A DNA stretch of 64,000 bases from Mycobacterium marinum. Lineage in GTDB: Bacteria > Actinomycetota > Actinomycetes > Mycobacteriales > Mycobacteriaceae. The notes beneath the pieces were generated by a model that saw only the letters and a list, made by a program, of their open reading frames with translations, ran no database searches and was not told where the DNA came from. The stretch covers positions 5,146,001 through 5,210,000 of the forward strand of contig NZ_CP024190.1 of NCBI RefSeq assembly GCF_003391395.1, given 5' to 3'. A program made the position numbers and the translations under genes. This document shows, piece after piece, positions 1 through 7,475 of the stretch; the first letter of the stretch is position 1; every line of letters begins with the position of its first letter.

Positions 1-707
1 TCTCCGGGTTGATGTGCCGAACCATCCTGCAAGGCTTGGCAAGCCACGCACCAATCGACGTGGATCTGGACGGTTCCAATGCGCTGTCCGCAGCAAACGA
101 CGTGATCGCAACATGGATCGACGACAAGGACGCCAATCCCAGTGACAAGGCCGCCCACGTTCGGGCGGTGGCACGAATGGAGTTCGGGCGCAAGGGTTAC
201 GAAGTCACCACGATCAGAGACATCGCATCTGCGTCCGGACTTGGCACCGGGACTGTGTACCGGGTGATCGGATCCAAAGACAAGCTGCTGGCGTCAATCA
301 TGCGTTCGTTCGGACAGAAGGTCGAAGCGGGCTGGGTCGCCGTGCTGCGCTCGAACGCGACGCCGATCGAGAAGCTGGACGCGCTTAGCTGGGTGAATAT
401 CAATGCGCTGGACCAGTTTTCCGACGAGTTCCGGATTCAGCTCGCGTGGATGAGACAGTCGCCACCGGATACTCCCAACCCGGGGTGGCTCTACGCCGCG
501 CGGCTGCGACAGATGAAATCGCTTCTGTCCGAAGGTCTGCGGTCCGCAGAAATACAGATCGAACCGCCGTCCATCACGATGCTGGCCCGATGCGTCATCG
601 GTTTGCAGTGGATACCGGAGAACATCTTGCACTTCGTCGGCACCCGTGCGGCGCTCATTCACGCCCGTGACACGGTGTTGCGTGGCGTCGCCGTGCGCGG
701 CCAGTAG
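1..707 (+). CDS. TetR-family transcriptional regulator, 5' end beyond the window (possible tandem TetR)
   Basis: DNA-binding repressor-type protein. The reading frame is open to the left edge; the first possible start inside the window is TTG at 9, giving 232 residues. The TetR helix-turn-helix lies at about residues 58-97 (from I-R-D-I-A through the T-V-Y-R recognition helix to the S-K-D-K-L-L end), not at the N-terminus as usual. The roughly 50 residues before it look like the end of a TetR ligand-binding domain. Together with the open frame, this suggests the protein is the second half of a double TetR protein. It lies upstream of, and in the same direction as, two NAD(P)-binding genes that it may control (inference). 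The family is secure; the true start is not visible. Confidence 0.8.
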   Translation, partial: SGLMCRTILQGLASHAPIDVDLDGSNALSAANDVIATWIDDKDANPSDKAAHVRAVARMEFGRKGYEVTTIRDIASASGLGTGTVYRVIGSKDKLLASIMRSFGQKVEAGWVAVLRSNATPIEKLDALSWVNINALDQFSDEFRIQLAWMRQSPPDTPNPGWLYAARLRQMKSLLSEGLRSAEIQIEPPSITMLARCVIGLQWIPENILHFVGTRAALIHARDTVLRGVAVRGQ

Positions 708-729
708 CGGCACCGCTTTCTCCGGCGCG

Positions 730-766
730 ATTGAACCAACTGCGCTATTGAACCAAATATATGTTC
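730..766. promoter_or_regulatory. Direct repeat and dyad upstream of the SDR gene
   Basis: The 10-bp word ATTGAACCAA occurs at 730-739 and again at 747-756. The second copy also begins a GAAC-N9-GTTC dyad ending at 766. This lies 45-80 bases before the SDR start at 812, where a promoter or operator would be expected. The neighbouring TetR protein is the natural candidate to bind here, but that is inference only. Confidence 0.3.
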
Positions 767-811
767 CCCTTAGAGTGAGGCGGGTAACCGGGGCCGGGGA
801 AAGGGACCTTG

Positions 812-1654
812 ATGACAGTTGTGGATCGGTTGCGGTACGACGGCAAACGAGCGCTGATCGTCGGCGGCGCCACCGGGATGGGCGCCGCGGCCGCCAAGTC
901 AGCGGCCGAACTCGGCGCCGAAGTCATCGTGATGGACTACGCGCCGGTGGGTTATGACGCCGCCCAGACGCTGAGCGTTGATCTGCGCGACCCGGCATCC
1001 ATCGACTCCGCTGTCGGGCGGCTGGGCGGGCCGGTCCATGCGGTGTTCTCCGCGGCCGGTGTCGCAGACGGACCAGACCTGATGAAGATCAATTTCATCG
1101 GCCACCGCCATCTGATCGACCGCCTGCTGGCCAATGACCAGCTCCCTTCGGGATCGGCGGTCTGTTTCGTCTCGTCGGTCGCGGGCATGGGCTGGGAGAA
1201 CGACCTGCCGCGGCTGACCGAGTTCCTGGCCACTCCTGACTATGGAGCGGCCCAGGACTGGGTATCGGCGCATGAAGCCGAGGGCATCATTCACTACGGC
1301 TTCAGCAAGAAGACCATCAATGCCTACGTGGCGACCAGGGCCTATCCCCTGCTGAAAAGGGGGATCCGCATCAACGCCATCTGCCCAGGCCCCACCGATA
1401 CCCCGTTGGCCCAAGCCAATGCCGACTTGTGGCTTACCTTCGCGCAGGACTACCGCGACGAGACCGGCTCCAAAGTGCACACCCCGGAGCAGATGGGCGA
1501 CGTGATGGTGTTCCTCAACAGCGCGGCCGCCTTCGGGATCAGCGGGATCACGCTATTGGTGGACTACGGGCACACCATGTCGTCACTGACCGGCGCCTAC
1601 CCGCCAGGCAAGCCCATCATCGACCTCATCATGGGCCGCGTCCCGATGCCCTAG
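812..1654 (+). CDS. Short-chain dehydrogenase/reductase (SDR)
   Basis: Predicted NAD(P)-dependent oxidoreductase of 280 residues with a Rossmann fold. The cofactor loop G-G-A-T-G-M-G is near residue 17. The catalytic serine is in the V-S-S-V-A-G block. The Tyr-x3-Lys pair is in Y-G-F-S-K, and the P-G-P-T-D-T loop follows. An insertion between the Ser and Tyr blocks (about 40 residues) resembles the 3-alpha-hydroxysteroid dehydrogenase/carbonyl reductase type. The ATG at 812 is preferred over the TTG at 809 because AAGGGA sits 6-7 bases upstream of it. The substrate is unknown. The next gene starts 17 bases downstream, so the two are probably co-transcribed. Confidence 0.85.
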   Translation: MTVVDRLRYDGKRALIVGGATGMGAAAAKSAAELGAEVIVMDYAPVGYDAAQTLSVDLRDPASIDSAVGRLGGPVHAVFSAAGVADGPDLMKINFIGHRHLIDRLLANDQLPSGSAVCFVSSVAGMGWENDLPRLTEFLATPDYGAAQDWVSAHEAEGIIHYGFSKKTINAYVATRAYPLLKRGIRINAICPGPTDTPLAQANADLWLTFAQDYRDETGSKVHTPEQMGDVMVFLNSAAAFGISGITLLVDYGHTMSSLTGAYPPGKPIIDLIMGRVPMP

Positions 1655-1670
1655 CGGTAGCGTCGCTGCT

Positions 1671-2321
1671 ATGACGCGTGTTGTTGTCTTCGGTGGCCAC
1701 GGCAAGGTCGCTCTGCTGCTGGGGCACATCCTGGCCGACCGGGGCGACCAGGTGAGCTCGGTCTTCCGCAACCCCGACCACCGCGATGACATCGCCGCAA
1801 CGGGCGCCACACCGGTGCAAGCCGATATCGAAGGGCTAGATACCGCCGCGCTGGCCGGACTGCTGACCGGGCACGATGCGGTGGTGTTCTCCGCCGGCGC
1901 GGGTGGCGGCAATCCAGCGCGCACCTATGCCGTCGACCGCGACGCCGCCATCAGAGTCATCGATGCCGCGACGCGGGCGGGTGTGCAGCGGTTCGTGATG
2001 GTCTCCTATTTCGGCGCCGGCCCTAATCATGGCGTATCGGTTGATGATTCGTTCTTCCCGTATGCGCAGGCGAAGGCGGCCGCGGACGCCCATTTGCGTG
2101 CCAGCAAACTGGACTGGACCGTGCTGGGGCCGAGCCGGCTCACCATGGAACCGGCGACCGGGCGGATCTCAATTGGCACGGGCAAGAGCGGCAAAGCCAC
2201 GGTGTCGCGCGCCGATGTCGCGCGGGTGATCGCCGCCACGCTCAACGATGACTCAACCATCGGCCGGACCATCGACTTCAACAACGGCGATGTGCCCATC
2301 GCCACGGCATTGGCAGACTAA
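1671..2321 (+). CDS. Atypical SDR / NAD(P)H-binding (NmrA-like) protein
   Basis: A 216-residue protein with an N-terminal Rossmann motif, G-G-H-G-K-V-A, at about residues 8-14 and the compact shape of the NAD(P)-binding SDR_a5/NmrA-like group (one-domain flavin-reductase-like proteins). The family Y-A-Q-A-K block replaces the classical Tyr-x3-Lys pattern. It follows the SDR gene by 17 bases and is probably in the same transcript. It is likely a redox enzyme or redox sensor; no substrate can be assigned. Confidence 0.8.
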   Translation: MTRVVVFGGHGKVALLLGHILADRGDQVSSVFRNPDHRDDIAATGATPVQADIEGLDTAALAGLLTGHDAVVFSAGAGGGNPARTYAVDRDAAIRVIDAATRAGVQRFVMVSYFGAGPNHGVSVDDSFFPYAQAKAAADAHLRASKLDWTVLGPSRLTMEPATGRISIGTGKSGKATVSRADVARVIAATLNDDSTIGRTIDFNNGDVPIATALAD

Positions 2322-2369
2322 CCGGCCAGTACGCGACCGCGGGGCGGCAGAGTAACCTGGACCACGCAG

Positions 2370-2590
2370 CTGGTCTGCCGTCATCGCCCCACGCGGTGTC
2401 GGCATCGAGCGAGGCATCAACGATGCGTCGTAAGAGGGAATCCGGTGAGAATCCGGAACTGTCCCGCAGCGGTATGCAGGAACGACCGCCGTCATGAACT
2501 AAACAAGCACTGGTCCTTCACGACTGGGAAGCGACGGCCACTAGGAGCACCACCGGGTGCGCGCCTGCGAGTCCGAAGACCTGCCAGTTG
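2370..2590 (+). promoter_or_regulatory. Cobalamin (B12) riboswitch upstream of metE
   Basis: The region has the conserved core of a cobalamin riboswitch: the GAATCCGGTGAGAATCCGGA block near 2439-2458, continuing into CTGTCCCGCAGCGGTA, and the B12-box-like CCGAAGACCTGCC near 2573-2585. A B12 riboswitch controlling metE is established in M. tuberculosis. Adenosylcobalamin shuts off the B12-independent methionine synthase so that the B12-dependent MetH is used. The outer boundaries given are approximate because I could not fold the RNA. Confidence 0.88.
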
Positions 2591-2591
2591 T

Positions 2592-2612
2592 GCCGGGCGC
2601 GCCGCGCCCGGC
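2592..2612 (+). terminator. Riboswitch expression-platform hairpin
   Basis: The perfect inverted repeat GCCGGGCGCG / CGCGCCCGGC flanks a single central base directly after the B12 box and 126 bases before the metE start. It can form a very stable GC-only stem. There is no following U-run, so it may act as an intrinsic-like terminator, a Rho-linked pause or part of a sequestering structure. The role is inferred from position. Confidence 0.5.
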
Positions 2613-2737
2613 GGCTCATCGCCTCGTGGAATGGGCGTTCGGCCGAAGCGGTTGTGCTCGTGCGGTCAAGGCATGGCGCAATCGGGTCGGTTGTGCGTCC
2701 GAGGGCGGTGATCACCCCGTCAATTGAAGGACGCGCT

Positions 2738-5029
2738 GTGACTCAGCTAGTAAGCCATCAACCATTTTTCGCAACCATTACCGGCTCTCCCCGTATTGGT
2801 CCGCGCCGCGAACTCAAGCGCGCAACCGAGGGCTATTGGGCGGGACGCACCAACCGAGCAGAGTTGGAATCCGTCGCCGCCACCCTGCGTCGCGACACCT
2901 GGACCGACCTGGCCGCGGCCGGTCTGGACTCGGTTCCGGTGAACACCTTCTCCTATTACGACCAGATGCTTGACACCGCAGTTCTGTTGGGCGCCTTGCC
3001 CACCCGAGTAGCCGGGATCTGCGACGACCTGGACCGCTACTTCGCCGCGGCGCGGGGCAATGCTGAGGTCGCGCCCTTGGAGATGACCAAGTGGTTCGAC
3101 ACCAACTACCACTACCTGGTCCCCGAGATCGGGCCGGACACCCGGTTTGGGCTGCATCCCGACAAGGTGCTCGCCGAATTGAAAGAGGCGCAGGAGCTCG
3201 GCATCCCGGCACGGCCCGTGGTCATCGGCCCGGTCACCTTCCTGCTGCTCAGCAAGGCCGTCGACGGCGCATCCGCGCCGATAGGGCGGCTCGAGGAGCT
3301 GATGCCGATCTATTCGGAGCTATTGTCACTGCTCGCCGATAGCGGTGCCCAATGGGTACAGCTGGATGAACCGGCGCTGGTGACCGACATCTGCCCCGAC
3401 GCGCCCGCGCTTGCCGAACGGATGTACACCGCGCTGGGGTCACTGGCCAACCGGCCGGCCATCCATGTCGCTACCTACTTCGGCGACCCGGGCGCCGCGC
3501 TGGGGGCGCTGGCCCGTACCCCCATCGAGGCGATCGGCGTCGACCTGGTTGCCGGTGCGCACACCGCGATCGCGTCCATCGTCGCGGCTCCTGAGCTGGC
3601 CGACAAAACGCTGGTGGCCGGCATCGTCGACGGTCGCAACATCTGGCGCACCGACTTGCAGGCGGCGTTGAGCCGGCTGGCGACCCTGCTTGGTTCGGCA
3701 GCCAGCATCGCGGTGTCCACGTCGTGTTCGACCCTGCATGTGCCGTACTCGTTGCAGCCCGAGACCGACCTGGACGCCAGCCTGCGCAGCTGGCTGGCAT
3801 TTGGCGCGGAGAAGGTGGCCGAGGTCGCGGTTCTGGCCCGCGCTCTGCGCGAGGGGCGCGAGGCGGTCGCCGCTGAGATCGCGGCGTCCAACGAAGCGGT
3901 GGCCTCCCGCAAGAAGGATCCACGGCTGCACAACGGGCAGGTGCGGGCCCGCATCCATGCCATCCTCGCCTCGGGTGTGCATCGGGGCGATGCCGCCGCA
4001 CGCCGACTCAGCCAGGAGGCACGGCTACAGCTGCCGCCGCTACCCACCACGACGATCGGCTCCTATCCGCAGACCACGGCGATCCGAACCGCCCGTGCGG
4101 CACTGCGCGCCGACGAGATCGACGAGGCGGAGTACGCGCGCCGGATGGAGAAAGAGATCGCCGACGTCATCGCCCTACAGGAAAAGCTGGGACTCGACGT
4201 GCTGGTACACGGTGAGCCGGAACGAAACGACATGGTGCAGTACTTCGCCGAGCAGTTGGACGGCTTCTTCGCCACTCAGAATGGCTGGGTCCAGTCCTAC
4301 GGCAGCCGCTGCGTACGTCCGCCGATTCTCTACGGTGACGTAGCGCGCTCCCATCCGATGACGGTCGACTGGATCAGCTACGCGCAGTCGCTGACCGCCA
4401 AGCCGGTCAAGGGCATGCTGACCGGCCCGGTCACCATCCTGGCGTGGTCTTTCGTGCGTGACGATCAGGCGCTGCCCGATACCGCCAATCAGGTGGCGCT
4501 GGCCATTCGTGATGAGACCGTGGATCTGCAGTCGGCCGGCATCGCGGTGATCCAGGTCGACGAGCCGGCGCTGCGCGAATTGCTGCCACTGCGGCGCAGC
4601 GAGCAGGATGTGTACTTGCGTTGGGCGGTAGCCGCTTTCCGCTTGGCGACGTCCGGAGTTGCCGACTCGACCCAGATCCACACTCACCTGTGCTACTCGG
4701 AATTTGGTGAGGTGATCGGGGCCATCGCGGACCTTGATGCCGACGTCACCTCCATCGAGGCGGCACGCTCCCACATGGAGGTGCTCGACGATCTGAATGC
4801 GATCGGTTTTGCCAACAGTGTGGGCCCCGGCGTCTACGACATTCACTCACCACGAGTGCCCAGCGCCGAGGAGATGGCGGATTCGCTACGTGCCGCTTTG
4901 AAAGCCGTTCCAGCTGGGCGGCTCTGGGCCAATCCCGACTGCGGGCTCAAGACCCGCAACGTTGATGAGGTGACGGCGTCCCTGCAGAACATGGTCGCCG
5001 CCGCACAGAAAGTACGACCCGAGGCGTAG
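2738..5029 (+). CDS. metE: 5-methyltetrahydropteroyltriglutamate-homocysteine methyltransferase (cobalamin-independent methionine synthase)
   Basis: MetE transfers the methyl group from methyltetrahydrofolate (triglutamate) to homocysteine in the last step of methionine synthesis, in the cytosol and without B12. The protein has 763 residues with both TIM-barrel halves, the usual family size. The C-terminal zinc site is visible as His and Cys in I-H-T-H-L-C-Y-S-E, Glu further on, and Cys in N-P-D-C-G-L-K-T-R. The GTG at 2738 is chosen because GAAGGA lies 7 bases upstream and the product then begins M-T-Q, like other mycobacterial MetE. The longer frame starting at 2588 would run into the riboswitch. 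Expression should fall when B12 is plentiful. Confidence 0.97.
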   Translation: MTQLVSHQPFFATITGSPRIGPRRELKRATEGYWAGRTNRAELESVAATLRRDTWTDLAAAGLDSVPVNTFSYYDQMLDTAVLLGALPTRVAGICDDLDRYFAAARGNAEVAPLEMTKWFDTNYHYLVPEIGPDTRFGLHPDKVLAELKEAQELGIPARPVVIGPVTFLLLSKAVDGASAPIGRLEELMPIYSELLSLLADSGAQWVQLDEPALVTDICPDAPALAERMYTALGSLANRPAIHVATYFGDPGAALGALARTPIEAIGVDLVAGAHTAIASIVAAPELADKTLVAGIVDGRNIWRTDLQAALSRLATLLGSAASIAVSTSCSTLHVPYSLQPETDLDASLRSWLAFGAEKVAEVAVLARALREGREAVAAEIAASNEAVASRKKDPRLHNGQVRARIHAILASGVHRGDAAARRLSQEARLQLPPLPTTTIGSYPQTTAIRTARAALRADEIDEAEYARRMEKEIADVIALQEKLGLDVLVHGEPERNDMVQYFAEQLDGFFATQNGWVQSYGSRCVRPPILYGDVARSHPMTVDWISYAQSLTAKPVKGMLTGPVTILAWSFVRDDQALPDTANQVALAIRDETVDLQSAGIAVIQVDEPALRELLPLRRSEQDVYLRWAVAAFRLATSGVADSTQIHTHLCYSEFGEVIGAIADLDADVTSIEAARSHMEVLDDLNAIGFANSVGPGVYDIHSPRVPSAEEMADSLRAALKAVPAGRLWANPDCGLKTRNVDEVTASLQNMVAAAQKVRPEA

Positions 5030-5041
5030 GGCCTGTCGGGT

Positions 5042-5087
5042 GTGACGCCACTGCGAGTTTCGCGATGAAATCTCGCAGTGGCGTCAC
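5042..5087. terminator. 16-bp perfect palindrome between convergent genes
   Basis: GTGACGCCACTGCGAG at 5042-5057 is perfectly complementary to 5072-5087, with a 14-base loop that can add further pairs. It sits 12 bases after the metE stop and 18 bases before the stop of the convergent membrane gene. It can therefore serve as a shared bidirectional terminator. There is no long T-tract. Confidence 0.65.
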
Positions 5088-5105
5088 GCTCGACGCTCGA
5101 CGGCC

Positions 5106-6827
5106 TTACTCCGACTGCACCTGGACTGGTACGTCGTCGGCCCAGGGCTGCCGCGTCACCATGTCCGAAACCCGCACCCATCCCCGCTCGAATTCGCCGG
5201 TGGCCGCATCCACCAGGCGGTAGGCCTGAGTCTGCTTGTGGATGGGTTGCGCGTCGAGCAGCACGATACGCACCTCCCCCGGCTCGAAGTTGCAGCGCTG
5301 CTGCATCGCGGCGATGAGTTGCTCGTTATGCATGTGTCCGTCGCCGAAATTCCAGCCGACGGCGGTGCTGCAGATCCGCTCCCCGTCGGTGATGACATAG
5401 TCGTCTTCGTCCTGGCCGGCCATTGCCCGGTGGGCCAGGGTGAACAGCGCCCTGCCGTGAGTGTTCATGGCGCGGAACGCATATCCGAGATACATCGGGA
5501 TCTGCGCCCGGTCCTTGCCGTAGAAGCGCTCCAGCTGAGCCTGCGGCATGCTGGCGATTGCGACGATCCCCCGCTTGATCTTGGCGTCAGCCGAGGGTTT
5601 GATGCACCACAACGTGGTGTCCCAGTTGCCGGCGTAATAGCGCATCCCGGGCAGAAACGAGATCTTGCGCGGGAACAAGTTGCCCAAGATGACAATTCCT
5701 GCCACCACGGCAAACAGAATCGCCACCGGCACAGGGTTTTTCACATCGGTTAGGCCGAGGTCAGCATGGCCGACGAACAGCGCCAACACGCCGAAGATCA
5801 TGAATACGTTCCACTCCAGCGGTACCCCCATCGGAATCGCCGTCAGAATTCCCAGGTGAAAGCAGACCATCGCGATCGCCGCGGCGGTGGTCGGCCAGCC
5901 GCCGTGCGACAGAAACAACGCCACGGGAACGAACATTTCGATGAAAGTGCTGAGGTGCGCGAGCATGCGTGACAGCAATCCGGGCCGCAGATCGTCGGGA
6001 AACTTTGCAAAGAACATCCGCTTGATGAAGCGCGGCCGGAACAAGGGGTTGTTGGACATCATCGTCGAGATGACGAATGGGAAGTGCCGGTTGAGCTTGG
6101 AGGTCGCCGCACCCATCCAGATCACCAGGAACACCAGCTTGGCGGCCACGATCATGTCTATCCCGCCGAGCAGAAAGGTGACCGTCAGCGTCCCGTAGAC
6201 CTCACCGCGGGCGGCCAGGAAGATCACCTTGTCGCGCAGCCCCACCATCGCCAGGAGCAGCAGGATCATCACGATCTCCCACATCGGCAGCAGCCCCACC
6301 TTGCTGCCCAGCTCCGGCATCGGGCCGGAGCCATCGGTGAACAGCGCCGTCACCAACATGATCAACAACAGCGCATAGAGCGCGACATCCACCGGCTTGC
6401 GTTTGGTCCCCGCGGTCCACGGGACGCGCTCGGGCCAGGGTGGCAGCCGGATGGTGCCGAATCGTAGCCAGTACAAGCTCGAGCCCATGGGCGGGAAGAA
6501 CCGATTGTTCAGCGGGCCGAACCCGCAGCCCAGCCCGACGACCTCGAACAGCATCGTGTAGAGCACTATCTTCTGGAACACGATCGGCTCGGTGTACCAC
6601 GACTTGACGTCGGTGAATCCTTCGATTCCTTTGGTGCTGAACACGATCAGCCAGCCCACCAGGATGTAGAGCAGGATCTTGCCGACGTAGAACAGGTGCA
6701 TCACGACCGGAGTGCCAAAGCCGACCTCGGCCCAATGGCGGGCCATCGGGCGGATCTTTTCACTGCGGGTGCCCTTGCCCCATTCGACAATGTCGACCTG
6801 CGGCAGCACGGGCTTGAGAAATCCCAT
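5106..6827 (-). CDS. Multi-pass membrane protein, DUF3556 type
   Basis: Polytopic membrane protein of 573 residues. About eight hydrophobic segments fill the first two thirds (for example L-L-Y-I-L-V-G-W-L-I and L-L-L-I-M-L-V-T-A-L). A soluble C-terminal part of about 200 residues follows. I recognise it as the actinobacterial DUF3556 family; its biochemical role is unknown. By position next to metE it should correspond to Rv1132. I chose the ATG at 6827 over the upstream start at 6878 because a KstR-like operator occupies 6837-6856. No clear ribosome binding site is seen, so the transcript may be leaderless. A DoxX gene lies just upstream on the same strand. Confidence 0.8.
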   Translation of the reverse strand: MGFLKPVLPQVDIVEWGKGTRSEKIRPMARHWAEVGFGTPVVMHLFYVGKILLYILVGWLIVFSTKGIEGFTDVKSWYTEPIVFQKIVLYTMLFEVVGLGCGFGPLNNRFFPPMGSSLYWLRFGTIRLPPWPERVPWTAGTKRKPVDVALYALLLIMLVTALFTDGSGPMPELGSKVGLLPMWEIVMILLLLAMVGLRDKVIFLAARGEVYGTLTVTFLLGGIDMIVAAKLVFLVIWMGAATSKLNRHFPFVISTMMSNNPLFRPRFIKRMFFAKFPDDLRPGLLSRMLAHLSTFIEMFVPVALFLSHGGWPTTAAAIAMVCFHLGILTAIPMGVPLEWNVFMIFGVLALFVGHADLGLTDVKNPVPVAILFAVVAGIVILGNLFPRKISFLPGMRYYAGNWDTTLWCIKPSADAKIKRGIVAIASMPQAQLERFYGKDRAQIPMYLGYAFRAMNTHGRALFTLAHRAMAGQDEDDYVITDGERICSTAVGWNFGDGHMHNEQLIAAMQQRCNFEPGEVRIVLLDAQPIHKQTQAYRLVDAATGEFERGWVRVSDMVTRQPWADDVPVQVQSE

Positions 6828-6836
6828 GGTTTCACA

Positions 6837-6856
6837 CACTAGAACGTGTTCTAGTG
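6837..6856. promoter_or_regulatory. KstR-like operator at the start of the DUF3556 gene
   Basis: A 20-bp near-perfect palindrome, CACTAGAAC-GT-GTTCTAGTG, ends 10 bases upstream of the ATG at 6827. It fits the published KstR consensus TNNAACNNGTTNNA. KstR is the TetR-type repressor of cholesterol/lipid catabolism genes in mycobacteria. Its place at the start codon would let bound repressor block initiation. Binding here is inferred from the motif. Confidence 0.7.
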
Positions 6857-6898
6857 TTTCGCCGCGCAGCCACGGCAAGCCGGGTTTGCGCCCGTCGG

Positions 6899-7408
6899 CT
6901 ATCCGGCCTGCCGAGCCGGCGGCCGGTAAAAGATCAGCAACTGGCCGAAGGCCCCGGCCAGCCCAAGCCCAAGCGATGCCACCAAACCCGGCCAGCCATT
7001 GAGCCAGTTGTTCCCGAATATCACCCAGTCCAGACTCAGTTTTCCAGCACCGATCGTGGCCACCGCGACGGCGCTGAGGGCGAGCACCAGGTTGTACTCC
7101 CAGCCCTCTTTGACGATGAAAAATCCGTTGGGTCGGTGCACGGTCCAGGCCGCGACGAACATCAGCGAGACAAAGCCCGCCGCCGGGATCGGAGTGAGCA
7201 GGCCGGCCGCAAGTCCCAAGCCCGCGGATACCTCGGTGATCGCGGCCACCGTGGCGTGAAACTTTCCGGGCTTCATGCCGATGCTTTCAAACCATCGTGC
7301 CGTGCCCGGAATCCGGCCGCCGCCGAAGAACTTGTTGAATCCGTGCGCGGCCATTGTGAGGCCCAGCACCAGCCGAAGGATCAGTAATCCGACATCGTAG
7401 GGAGCCAT
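6899..7408 (-). CDS. DoxX-family membrane protein
   Basis: A 169-residue protein with four predicted membrane helices and the DoxX signature (L-R-L-V-L-G-L-T-M-A-A-H-G near the start, then the F-F-G-G-G loop). DoxX proteins are small integral membrane proteins, some linked to thiol/redox stress or quinone-related complexes; the exact activity is not known. The ATG at 7408 opens the frame. It is upstream of the DUF3556 gene on the same strand with 71 bases between them, but the operator in that gap suggests separate control of the second gene. Confidence 0.85.
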   Translation of the reverse strand: MAPYDVGLLILRLVLGLTMAAHGFNKFFGGGRIPGTARWFESIGMKPGKFHATVAAITEVSAGLGLAAGLLTPIPAAGFVSLMFVAAWTVHRPNGFFIVKEGWEYNLVLALSAVAVATIGAGKLSLDWVIFGNNWLNGWPGLVASLGLGLAGAFGQLLIFYRPPARQAG

Positions 7409-7475
7409 GAGTGCAAACCTAGATCATTCGGCGCATCCCACAACAGCAGCGCCGAGCCGCGGACGCTAGTGAACC

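Noticed and set aside
2588..2737. A longer metE start at 2588
   Set aside because: It would translate riboswitch sequence. GTG 2738 has a ribosome binding site and gives the family N-terminus.
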